This document shows, one piece after another, positions 32,711-44,060 of a DNA stretch of 64,000 bases. The position numbers were made by a program, and so were the translations under genes. Where the stretch lies: assembly GCA_021234155.1 (NCBI GenBank), contig JAJEKV010000002.1, positions 22,460,942-22,524,941 on the forward strand, in the 5' to 3' direction. The notes under the pieces were generated by a model, which was given only the letters and a program-made list of their open reading frames with translations, did no database searches and was not told the origin of the DNA. The DNA is from Isoetes taiwanensis (lineage: Eukaryota > Streptophyta > Lycopodiopsida > Isoetales > Isoetaceae). Every line of letters starts with the position of its first letter. The stretch's first letter is position 1.

Positions 32711-33650
32711 ATTGGGGGAGCATTTGCAAAATTTGCACTGGCATTTGTGAAATGTACCGCCAAGCACCTGCCTGAGGTATTTGCATGTGATGCTGCTGGT
32801 CTTCCTGTAGCTGGATCAACAGCATTCCAGAGTCTTCGAGACTGTGCTAGAGTTAAATTTGATGGCAGTCACAGTGGAAATATTCTTGTCACTTATGTTG
32901 TACAGGTCATTCTTTTATCCATGATATATTGCACTTTCAGAAACTAATACTTGAAATACTAAGAAACCATGAACTTGCAATAATTTTATTTAGATACACT
33001 AACTTGGCTAATGGATGGGATTATTCTGAGCCTCCCTGAGCAAAAATAGTTTCCCCTGCTGTTGCAGTAATAGTCATTTTAGCTAATAAATCTATACGAA
33101 ATAGAGCCATGATTCTGGAACTCAGTATCTGGGCATTATCTTCTGAATCAATGGGAACAAACATGTAATATACAGTATATGGATGATAGATCTCAGGTTG
33201 TTATGTTTAAGATGTCAAGTGCAACATTCCAGCCTTTGAAGAAGTATTCTGATTTTTTTCTACTGCATGTACAACTTTCCCGCCACATTAAAGGTTAATG
33301 TTTGCCTTTGTCTTCAGCTAGCAAAGCTCACTGGCGCTCATGTCACAGCCACACGTGGAGCTTGGAATATGGAGCAGAGGGAGCTGCTCTGAAGAGCTCT
33401 TTAGGTTGCAAATTTGATGATGTTATACATTGTGCAACAGCAGGCATGTCTTGGTCAACATTTCAGTCAGTTCTTGCTCAAAAAGCAAAAGTAATTGATC
33501 TCACCCCTATTTTAGGTAATTTCATTAGAGGTGTGAGAACTTGCGTACCATTGTTGATTCAGAGTACTCAATAAAAAATGCAGATCAGGCATGGAAAAAG
33601 AGCTTAAGGTCATGCTACAAGCAAGATCTTAGTTGTATTAGACGGAAACT
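32711..33650 (+). pseudogene. chloroplast-envelope-type quinone oxidoreductase homologue, two exons, broken
   Basis: Exon 32711-32905 (acceptor ggttgcag, donor TACAG|gtc) reads GGAFAKFALAFVKCTAKHLP, ACDAAGLPVAGSTAFQSLRD and CARVKFDG, as in zinc-independent MDR-type quinone oxidoreductases (ceQORH/AOR group). Then ILVTYVVQ joins directly where family members have ILVT-AASGGVGHYA-VQ, so the NADPH-binding glycine motif is deleted. The second exon starts at 33318: LAKLTGAHVTATRGAWNME, then a frame break and internal loss, then EGAALKSSLGCKFDDVIHCA, SWSTFQSVLAQKAKVIDLTP and, after another break, VDSEYSIKNADQAWKKSL. Earlier exons are absent. Known enzymes reduce gamma-ketols or quinones at the plastid; this copy cannot. 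Confidence 0.85.
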
Positions 33651-34600
33651 GAGTCATGCTTTAAAGTGAAATATTTGGGTAAAAAGATGGTGAATGTGTC
33701 AATTGCAATGCCAAATAACACATTTCATGATGATGAATTGCAAAAGGCTGTTTGTAGGTTACAGAATAACTTGTAACACCGCTAATTTTAACCAATTAGT
33801 TTACATATTTGAACATTTTCTAATGTAGAATATATGTCCTTGTGCATCAATTGGGAAGCCATCCTAATCTATTATATTCTATTCTATTCTATGCATGGAG
33901 CTGCTAATTTTACTTCATGTTATTGCCATAAAGTAAAAGTCATTTATTAGAAAGAAGGCTAATCTGAACTATGGACTATTGCTAAATTGAACTATTAGAC
34001 TACACTACACAAAGAGAGCACTTTGAATGGAATGCAAGCAAGTTTCTCTGACCTTAATGCTCTAATTTACGTGGAGCACATCTTTCCCTGGCTGCCTTTA
34101 GGTTACTTCGGTGCCTTCTAGAAGAACTATGTTAAATGTGGCCTAGTAGTGGCTGCCTCAACATAACGTAGGACTTTTTGTTGAATTTATTGCTTATTAT
34201 TGCTCACTTGGGATCATGTAATTCCCACCTTCTAAATCAAGAGATATGTATAAAAAAGTGCTCTCCATATGCATATTTGTACAAGGATCAATACATGAAA
34301 AAAAAAAAAATACAAACTACAAAGGTCATAGCATGGCAGCATGTCAGGTTATGCAAAACATGCTTCATATATCAGGTTTTGCAATACAAGCTTCATATAA
34401 TTTCTCTTACAAGTTAAGCTTCATAAATGCATGTTCAGTAAATGCATTTGTGTCACTTAGAATGAAGCAGCAGTCATCCTTAAATACAAGGTTCGTTCTT
34501 TTCATAGCATTTTCATTGCAGTAGAAGATCCATTCCTTATTATTATTATTATTATATGGGGAATGAATTTGTGTTTGCGCTAACAAGGTGATTCGAAAAT
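33651..34600. other. AT-rich spacer
   Basis: No coding recognised. It has short simple repeats (TTATTATTATTATTA near 34540). Confidence 0.5.
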
Positions 34601-34613
34601 ATGGCTTTTGTTT

Positions 34614-34858
34614 TGTATTCCGGAATATGTTAAGAATGCAAGGCCTATTCTGGAATAGCCTACGAAATTATGGCTTTTGATTTGTATTCCAAAATAGGGT
34701 AAGAGTGCAAGGGATTTGTATTCTGGAATACAATAAGAGTGTGCATTTGTATCCCAGAATACAATAAGAGTGCACATTTGTATTGCAGAATACATTAGGA
34801 GTGCGAGATTGTATTTTGGAATAGTATAAGAGTGCGCAAGGTTCTATTCTGGAATAAC
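34614..34858. repeat. array of eight TGTATTCyrGAATACA palindromes, period about 31 bp
   Basis: Copies start at 34614, 34645, 34683, 34717, 34748, 34779, 34810 and 34844; spacings are 31, 38, 34, 31, 31, 31 and 34. Spacers are related to one another (AATAAGAGTGCACAT type). The palindromes vary mainly at the two centre bases and in whether the outer TGT/ACA is kept. Confidence 0.9.
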
Positions 34859-34910
34859 ATAAACCTAAGAGTACACGGGCAACCTCTCTAGACAGATTTG
34901 GCATGTTGTA

Positions 34911-35276
34911 GTGATTTACTTAGATGAGGAATGGACGAATATCTTTTGGATGGAGGACAAAAGGGATCAAGTTTGGGACAAGCTCAAATCTTTGTACATT
35001 ACCTTTGAGCTTATTAAAGATCAACAAAGGGCGGCAGCAGTATGCATGGACATTTCAGAGGATGGGATAATCTGTGGTAACTTGGGCAAAATGAAGAAAC
35101 TGGAAAAAGATTACAGCTTCGGAAGGGCGAATGACAGAGATTGGGCATGGAATACTTTAGAACTGCTTCAAGACATGGATAGAAACCTGTATAAGCTCAT
35201 TATGGCCAAGCAAGGGCACACGAAAGAAGATTGCTGCAGTTTGAAAAAACAATATCTTCCAAAATTTCATGAATGA
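34911..35276 (+). other. unidentified open frame, possibly transposon-derived
   Basis: A 121-codon frame with VWDKLKSLYITFELIKDQQR and AWNTLELLQDMDRNLYKLIM, ending CCSLKKQYLPKFHE. The composition is protein-like (Lys, Asp, Glu, Trp), and it lies just before a copia gag relic, but I do not recognise it. The start codon may not be the original one. Confidence 0.3.
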
Positions 35277-35399
35277 AATGCTCAACCTGGCCAAGAAAAC
35301 TTTAGTTGATTTGGAAAGCCTCCAAAAAATGGTCCACAAAATGGCCATTTCAAATAATTAATATGTTTTTTAGAAGGGAATCTTCAAACTGGAGTGCCA

Positions 35400-36110
35400 A
35401 AACACTCCCGTTTAATATGCAATCTTGTTTGGATCGTTGATCATAGGTCTGGGGCAAAAAGAGTACTATGGAAAAACGATATCGTTTATTTGCATTAAAA
35501 GATTCATTAATTATGGATGTTATCTCATATTCCAATAGCCGTGATATGTGGGCATATATTGAAAAATCATATCAGAAAAAAACTATGAATGAGCTATACA
35601 TTTAATCATCAATTAGAACTTAAATATAAGATTTTTGAGTCCTTACAAGACCATATTGATAAATTTAAGTCCTTGGTAAAATAGTTGGCCACAGTTGGTA
35701 AACCTGTTCCATCTAACAAATTATCTGCTATCTTGTTGCGGTCAATGCCAACTCCCAGGGGATTCACCTATATACAATATAGACATGCCATCTTTCTTAC
35801 TAGCATAGCAAGAAAACCCATAATATATGGTCCAAAAGAACTAGAAAAATATTCATTTGAAAAATGTACAGGCTTAAAATATTGCAAAATGTGATAAAAA
35901 CCACCCCTTTCCATATATTTTCATACAAAAACACTATAAGTATAATCCATTTTTTATAACTCAGATGATTCATATGGGATTTCAAGGTGAATCCTTCTTG
36001 TGCCAACTGAATTTGAACCATCAAAACTAGCCAATGTTGCTACTAATAGATGCTTTTTTAATAACTGTTGTTGAGGTCATAGTAGATGTAAAACAAATCA
36101 TCCTACAATA
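35400..36110 (+). mobile_element. Ty1/copia gag relic
   Basis: In changing frames: YRLFALKDSLIMDVISYSNS and RDMWAYIEKSYQKKTMNELY, then DHIDKFKSLV and VGKPVPSNKLSAILLRSMP. These follow the order of copia gag (W-x-Y-L-E-K-x-Y, L-x-D-H-I, L-L-x-S-L-P). A knuckle-like CCGHSRCKTNHPTIDC occurs near 36064-36110. No pol follows; gypsy LTR-type sequence begins at about 36128. Confidence 0.6.
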
Positions 36111-36127
36111 GATTGTTCTCATAACCC

Positions 36128-36310
36128 ATTAAGGGCCCATGGGAGACCGCTCGAGTATTCGATCCTTGAATGTGTCTATGGGGCATTCTCGACATACCGG
36201 TATAAATGGTAGAAGCGACTACTCATAAATGTTTAGAAGATTTTGCCCAATTGGTTAAGGAAGATTTTGCCCAATTGGTTAAGGGTATGTCGATTAGGAA
36301 CGTTACAGTT
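36128..36310 (+). repeat. solo or partial gypsy-type LTR fragment
   Basis: GGGCCCATGGGAGACCGCTC through GACTACTCATAAATG matches 39300-39440 closely, including the GTATTCGATC and GGGGCATTC segments. A 25-bp stretch (AAGATTTTGCCCAATTGGTT plus AAGG) is duplicated in tandem at about 36238-36288. Confidence 0.65.
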
Positions 36311-38890
36311 GAATATGTAGCATAATAACAGGGGGTTTTTTTAATGTTTTTGTACGATTTTTACTAAGGTTTTTCTATGATTTTGGTGCTGTATTTGATG
36401 AGGTGTACTAAATAGTATTTCTAGAGTGCGCCCTTTCTGGATCCTTGATTTTGTGGCACTTTTTCAATGGTCACCTATGAAAGAATTGAACATGCTAAGG
36501 CTCGGGTAATATATTTTAGGGTCTATGCCTCTGTTTAGGGTTCTATGGCAGATTGCCCCGGATCTGTGCCAAAGAGGTCAGCAAAGAAACCAAGGAGGTG
36601 CGCGGGACCATAGCTCCTCTTTTTCTTCATGGATATCTCAATTGTTCAAAATTAGTAGTAGTAGCTGCAGAAAGCCAACAGAATACGTAGCCATAGCTGG
36701 GGGCCAACCTCGAAACGGGAAGAAGAGGAAGAAGAAAGCAGCGATGGTATGGGAGCTCGTTAATGTCCACAAGACAGCTGGTAATTTTTTTTCTGCTTAA
36801 ACTTGTGAACGTGAGAGAGTCCGTGCGGGAAGAGGACATGAATGCTCCTATTGTGTTGCTTGAATATTGCTTTGCTGCGGAGAATCATTACTTCTTTTCA
36901 GCTTGGATGAAAAGTCACAGATTTGTGAAATGGTATATGGTGACTCTGGCACCCAAGGCTAATAGATGCAATTATTAGATAGCTGAGAAAACCTTGAATG
37001 CTAATTAACAGCAGGAATGACGCATTCCATAAATTTGCCAAGTTATCCTTAGAAGGAATTTCGAAAGCAAATTTGTGGTGCTAATGCTGAGCCGAGAATC
37101 ATATTACCTTTTCTTGCAGTTCCATCTTCATATCTATTTACATCATCAGGAGCCTATAAAGTGGGGAGAAAAGGTGATATTTTGTTCCGTAATGCTCTAG
37201 TCATGATTTGCAGTGATATCCACTTTTTGCTTCAATCTATACCTCTTTGCATTATCCAGAAGTTCATGTGCATACCTTACTTGTTGCAAACTTTTTTCAT
37301 GCCTGTTACCTTAGTTACAACATCGTGATTTCCAACAATTTTATAGACATTCAACCAGTCACATCCGACCACTAGATGCTATTTAGCAAATTTTATGGGC
37401 TGATAATATTGGCATGGCCAGAATTCCTTATTCTCATTATCTAATCCTCATGCATTCATTTAAGATATGTCCCTGATTGTTGGTAATCCTGTTGTTTGTT
37501 AAGTCATAGAATTGCCTTTACGGTTTTGTATGGCTGGCTTTTTCGTTTCTGTCTGTGACTCTTGATTGGTTTGTCTGCGAGTTTTGTCCATAATCCACTG
37601 CTGAAGTCTTTTTAAGGTCCTCGAGTTTTCGCAGGTTCTTGTTGTTGGTGTTCCTATTTTCTAAGATGTAGTTATTATTTTATTTGCATAACAACTGGAT
37701 TTGAGTTGTAGCACCTGCCTACTGAAGTTGCAACCAGAATAGCATGTTGCCATGTGGGTGTCTACCATCCTCAGCGGCCTTCCACAATAGCTTTCATTCT
37801 CAAGTGCAGCCTCAGCAAAGTGCTGCTGTTTTTTTTCTTCCGCAGGTAGTATTAAAGTCATGGGGGACTATAGCATAATGTATTTTGCATGTAGGCTGCT
37901 ATAACAAAGGATGGTTCTGTCATTCTGTTTGACACTAACACCAACTGACTGCAGTCACTGCTGCATTTCCCTCTAAAATATTGGCGAAAATGATGAGCAC
38001 GTAAACCAATTTGGAGGGATGATCAGTTATGTATACTGATGTAACCATTCTATCTCACCCCATTTCTCTTATTTATTTGTGGATCCCAATGCCGGTTTAT
38101 TGCCATTTCTTTTGTATTGATGCGCCCTCTTTGTGGAATTAAATGCCATATGCTTATGAATGCTTGCCATGGCAAAACAGGCTTGCATTCATACCAGCAT
38201 ATGTTACCATATGCACTAGCATATGCATGACAATGTGCAGTTTACAACAGAAGGGGGTATTTTAAACTATTTTGACGTTGATTTTCTTGAGCTAGTGGTA
38301 TTGGCTTTATATTGGACGCCATGGCCCCCTTCAGTAAACTTTATGGTGTTATTGTTATTTTTGCCCATTTTATAACACTGTGTTTGCGTATATTTGGGCG
38401 GCTCTTGGTATGCAATGCAAGGAATTAAGATTACAAAATGTACTCATAGTTGTTTGCAATGGAAATAATTTGTTTGTCTTGATGTTGTTGTGCTTTTTAG
38501 TAATTAATATTTAGGCCCATAAAGTTTACCTATGTTTGCTTTAGTTAGGGCCCGAAGGGCCCAAAATTTTTTTAATATAACAATCAACACACAACTACCA
38601 TTAACATTACTAACACAAACCATTGCATTTAACACATTTTAATTAAAATCCCCCTTAAACCCCCTTTGTTTGGGTGCATATTCACACGAGGGGTTACGTA
38701 GGGCAGCGAGAGCTGTCGGATGGGCATATTTGCCCTTTATTCCTTGATCTGGACCGTATATAGCGATCCTTGTTTGTGGGATATGCATGTACAAGTTTTT
38801 GTATACTGTATATTGAGATGTACAATTACTATAAGGTTTGGGATATGCACGGGTAATTCGCGCAACCTTGTTAATCACAGCGTCACTAGT
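36311..38890. other. non-coding spacer
   Basis: No gene recognised. The open frames here have no family resemblance. AT-rich with some T runs. Confidence 0.4.
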
Positions 38891-39440
38891 ATACATAGTT
38901 AAATCATAGTGTTGGATGCTCGAGGACGAGCATAGTCTTTGTAGGAGAGATTGTAACGGGTCCACTAGTATACATAGTTAAATCGTAGTGTTGGATGCTT
39001 GAGGACGAGCATACTCTTTGTAGGAGAGATTGTAATGGGCCATGGGAGACTGCTCAGGTATTCGGTCTACATGATTTACTAGTTAAATCATAGTGTTGGA
39101 TGCTCGAGGACAAGCATAATCTTTATAGAAGAGATTGTAACGGGCACCATGGGAGTGTTGGATGCTCGGACGAGCATAGTCTTTGTAGGAGAGATTGTAA
39201 CGGGCCCATGGAAGACTGCTCAAGTATTCGGTCTACATGATTAAATCACAGTCTTGGATGCTCAAGGACGAGTATAGTTTTAATAGAAGAGGTTGTAACC
39301 ATCCCATGGGAGGCTGCTCGACTATTCGATCTTTGAATATGCATGTGGGGCATTCCCGAGGCACCGATGTAAATGGGTAGAAGGGACTACTCATGAACAT
39401 CTAGACGGTTATGCTCAGTTGGTTAAGAGCAGTCGGTTAG
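38891..39440 (+). repeat. five imperfect copies of a gypsy pol-end/LTR-start junction
   Basis: The unit GGATGCTCGAGGACGAGCAT ... GTAGGAGAGATTGTAACGGG occurs at about 38913, 38993, 39098, 39160 and 39256, with variable lengths in between (some copies include GGCCCATGGGAGACTGCTC). A purine-rich tract followed by TGTAACGGGCCC is what one sees at the polypurine tract/3' LTR start of many plant gypsy elements. The inner part TGCTCGAGGACGAGCA can form a 6-bp stem. Confidence 0.6.
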
Positions 39441-39659
39441 AAACATACATAACTCTAATCGTGATAGATGTTAGTATTGTCGTAAGACTAATCATACTGA
39501 GGAGACTTGAAAAGAAAACTAAAGCCACATGAGCATGCTAGTTGTGCCATTTCAGGTTATGTTAGAGTGTCCTATGTTCTAATTTTCTCATTTATTTGAT
39601 TACAGTTCTAGAAGTTACACTAGCTTCCCTACGAGAAGGGAGATTGGGTTATTCTTTTT

Positions 39660-39695
39660 TTATTCTCACATTTTTTTTTTTTTTTTTTTTTTTTA
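39660..39695 (+). repeat. poly-T tract
   Basis: About 24 T in a row after a T-rich lead. It is a simple repeat or the complement of an old poly-A tail. Confidence 0.6.
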
Positions 39696-39699
39696 GCAG

Positions 39700-40890
39700 G
39701 CTTGCCTAACCCCTGTTATAACAATTCTTGGAATTCTAACCTATCCACGTGCTCTGCCATCTCAGCTAAATTTAATTGGATCCGTTGGATCAAAGAAATT
39801 TATGATCTACGGTTAGGAAAATTAGATAAGCCCTGAAAAAAAAGCTCCCACCCTGTTAGAAATTATCGAGGGCCATCTCTTTAAGGTTACGTATTTGGAG
39901 ATTTTCCAGGTCAAAGATTATGTATTGCAAGGGACGTTTTGCTTTTGGAGCTCCTGATACCACTTCAGGATCTTTTTTGTCTGAGAGGCAGGTGTTAGAA
40001 GGATGCATGCAATTTTTCTTGTATTTTTGTACAAAAGAGGGAGGGGAGGGTATTTCTCTCAATGCTGGGAAACGTTTTGCATCTTTACCTGTCCCCGGAC
40101 TTGCCCAATTTGAATGGGGCAGCTTGAATCATGCTTTTTCCCAAGCTTTTTACAGAAGCACTGGAAGGGCTGCCCAATACTAGCACAAATAAAAGAAACA
40201 TGGTGGCAACCTTGCAACACGGTTTTGCCACTGCCATTAATATATGGAAGAAGCTTGTATTCAGCTGAAGCGTTTGGAATGTACATCAACAATAAGTCGA
40301 TGATGGAGTCATTATATTTTCATGATCTTGATGCAGGAGCACAGGAAATGGAAATGTAAGAAAGGAATCAATTCATGGAAAGCCCGGTTTCTCCGACAAA
40401 CCTAGACTCTATATTTGCACTCACTTCAATGTCTAGTTTCAAACATAGATGTGAAGAACTTGTAGCTGAAAATGATAATAAAGATAAAATAGTACTAGAG
40501 CAAGAGATTACCAGTTGCAAGTGGTTTGGGAACTTTGGCATTTGTATGGGCAACTACGTCCTTGTTGGAAATTTTCCCGGTGATCTTGATCATTATGACT
40601 TCTGGATTGTCTGGGTGTGCTTATTATAGAAGGAACCAGGCTATTTAGCAGAGCCATGAGCTCGAAAAGCAACATGCTGGTTTAGCTGTTAAGCAGGGGC
40701 TTTAAATTTGCATAGAATGAAATCTGCAATAATGTCTGAGCTTCCAATTCTTGAAATAGCTCCTTAGGTCTCCATCTTACAAATAGATGATATTGTATTG
40801 AGAGAAGGCAAGAGTATCCCTTGCCGTGGCTACAAAGTCAGCAGCAACGAGTATAGTGGAATGGATAGAGAAACTAGTTCTATAATAGAA
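39700..40890. other. spacer without recognised genes
   Basis: Several short open frames on both strands overlap each other and show no domain. Nothing was supported. Confidence 0.4.
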
Positions 40891-40900
40891 ACATGTTGTT

Positions 40901-43900
40901 TCATCTGAGAGATGCACCTGTCAGTTTTGGTCTTGTCGTGATGCTGACATGGCTTGTTGACGGATTTGCTGCTGACTCAGCAAACACTTCCGCAACACTC
41001 CCACTTGTTTCTAGATCAGCAGCTTTATCCATGAAACTATCATCCTCTATGTTTGTCACTCCAAGAGCTGATCTATGGCAATCAAATGTATCTCTAGCTA
41101 ATGCCTTAGTGAATATATCAGACACCGTCTCTCTTGTACCAATGAACTCTAATTTAAGAGTCCCTTCAGCTACTCTCTCTCTCACAATGAAATGAATGCT
41201 GGAGTCTCTATAATACTTAATTCGGCATGATACTTGAGGATTTCTTGCTAAGGCAATTGGAACCACAGTTATCAAAATAAATTAGGGGATTTGGCTGCTC
41301 CACACATTCTTGCTGCGGACACGCTGCGTGTTTTTCACGAGCTACAAAGCCTCTTTGGCTGCATGTGTTGCTCCAATGTATTCTGATTCAGTACTTGAGA
41401 GTGCCACTATGTTTTGTCATTTGGAACTCCATGAAATGCCCCGCTTTCTAGGCTAAAACAGTATCCAGAAGTTGGCCTTCTTGTTTCCATGTTTCCTGCC
41501 CAATCCGCATGTTAAAGCCTTTAAGTTTAGGCATACTTATGCACAGCAGAAACATAAAGAGCCAACGCAGGTTGTTCCCTTAAGGTAGTGTAAGATTCTT
41601 TTTACTGCTTGCCAATGTGCTCTTCCTGGCTTGTCCATAGTGCGCCACCACTCCCTCACAGTATGCTAAATGCGGTGTATGCGGACCATGGCGCCAAATG
41701 AGAGAACCCATTGCTTGCCTATATGGAATTGTCTCCATTTCTGCAACTTCTTTCTTTGTCTTAGGTGACTGCTCTTTTGTAAGCTTCCATGGGTGTACTG
41801 ATAGGCCTACAATCATCCATTCCATATCTCATGAGTAACTCCTGAATATACCTTCTTTGAGACATTATCAACTGCTTTCTCCCCCTGACTCGAAGAACGG
41901 TGATCCCTATGCAATAATGGATATCATCAGAGTCTGTCATCTCAAAATTAGAGTACAACTTGCACTTGAGACTATGTAACACTTTAAGACAATTGCATAA
42001 AAGAATGCAATCATCTACATAAATGCCCACGATGTATAGTAGAGGATGATAGATGCTTTTAATACATTAGAATCCATTTGCATTTCTCTTTGGAACTCCC
42101 TAAAGATATCATAGAAACTGTCAATCTTTTGATACCACATGCGTGGTGGCCTTCAACCTATAAAGTGCATGTTGGAGCTTACACGCCATTCTCTTTACTC
42201 ACGCCACGCCGCATACGTTTGCCGCGTAAATCTCCTCATCAAGTTCGTCATGAAGAAAGGTGGTGATCACATCCATTTGATGAAAGGCTAAGAGAGTTCA
42301 GATGGATACAAGCTTCACCACTGGAGAAAAGGTTTCGATATAATCAGTACCTTCTACGTGTGTGTATTCTCGTGCTACCAGCCGTGTTTTGAATTTTGTC
42401 GAATTGTAAGCATCACACTTTGTACTTCAACTTTATAAAACCACTTGCATGTAATGATCTCCCTTCAATAAACCAAATCTGTGAGAGTCCATGTAAAATT
42501 TCTGCACAAATACTCATTATCCATTGCCTCTTGCCATTCTTGTGCATGTGGAATTTGTGCATGGAGCTGCCTTAAATGTCTACGGTTCAACCGGTGGATC
42601 TGATGTAGCGCCATAAGAGCTTGCCTGCAACACTTTGCTAGCTTGGTCCATGGATGCATGGGCTTTAGCACTTGGCCGTGATATTCTTCCCAGTTTAGTG
42701 ACATAAGAATCCTTGCACAGGCCACCAATACTAAGCTTGCGGTTGGCAGCTCCCACTTGCTCACCAGTGATAGATCCTCTTTTAGGCGGCGATGTCTCCC
42801 CCGTACTTGCTATGGGCTGCTCCACAATGGGACTTAAGGCCTGTTGTGAGGTTGATGCATCCTCAAAAGAGGGCGGAGGTAGTTGATCTGTAATCTCCTC
42901 TTCAACATCCTCACTATCCTCCATGAGTACACCATGTGTAAGGGAAGGAACAACTCCAATGGCATTTAAGTCATGATACATCAAGTGCTCTCTGAAAATG
43001 ACCTCTCTATTATGGAAAATCCTCATACCACGGCAATGCCACATAAAGTTTAGCCTTGCTTGACACCATCACTCCATCCTGTAGTCATTTTGCCATAGGC
43101 TTATCATCAACTTGGATCTTTTCTCATCGGGGACTTTGGTATACACGGACACCCAAAATCTTCAAATGTGTCAAATTGGTAGTATCTGTCCATAGCTCCT
43201 CGAGTGCGGTATGAATTTCTTTGCCACTACTAGATTCTTTACATATAGGCATGGAAGTATAGCCTCTCCCAAAACAACAGAGCAACCACCTGCCAAACTG
43301 GCGTGCATTTACTAGCTTCTACAAAGGCGGACTATGTGGCCTTACATATGCTTTGAGGAGTGTATGGAGTTGTAAATGGTTAGAGTATTCCTCGAGAGGC
43401 ACAATAAGCTTTGAATTCTTTTGAAGCATACTCATCTCCACCATCAGTTTGCAATGTCCTAACTCATGCTCACATTATCTGAGTATAGCAAGTCCAAGAA
43501 GCTTGTTGTCTCACGATACTACTGCATGACTCTGCTTGGGAGGGGCTATTGGATTTGAAACTTGCCAAAGGTCTTAGATTTTCTAGCAGGAAAATTGAGC
43601 CTGCCATAGAATGATCATCTATAAAAGTGAAAAATAGTGGTAGGCCGTTGCAGTTTCCCTCTGCTATTGACAGATGAATGTACCAAATCTAATAGCTCCT
43701 TTGCCCTTGGAAAAAGGCATACTCTTATGCTTGCGAAAGACACATGGTTCACAAAATGATAGTAACCCTTTCTGCTTGATGTTCATCCCATTCCTGTTGA
43801 CTCATTCTTTTCATCAAGGTTCCATGATTAACATGACCTAATCTTCTGTGCCATAATTCCATTTAACAAAGTTTAAATTGAAACACACTAATTTGCTCCA

Positions 43901-44060
43901 AATGCACTTTAAAAGGAATCTCTTTAAAAGATTCTCTAAAATTCCCAAAGAAAGAGCCATTTTCATGGTTTTTGCGTGATAAAGTGTGACATTCAGGACG
44001 TGCAGGTACCATTTGGGGGTGTAAGTGAAACTAGCTTCCATGAAAAAAATCTATGATACC
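40901..44060 (-). mobile_element. Ty1/copia pol relic, GAG-pre-integrase to RNase H, minus strand
   Basis: On the minus strand in order: HRRLGHVNHGTLMKRM (about 43850-43800); the integrase core RTLQTDGGDEYASKEFKAYC and PYTPQ (43460-43370); the linker FHNREVIFREHLMYHDL then an acidic/Ser-Pro segment (43044-42580); QEWQEAMDNEY (about 42540); RT YVDDCILLCNCLK and FEMTDSDDIHYCIG (42030-41900) and RRYIQELLMRYGMDDCRPIS (41860-41800); RQAMGSLIWRHGPHTPHLAY (41730-41660); RNase H end NPQVSCRIKYYRDSSIHFIV and DIFTKALARDTFDCHR (41250-41080). It ends in an unrelated Ser/Thr-rich tail at 40901. Many stops and frame changes. LTRs were not located. Confidence 0.85.
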
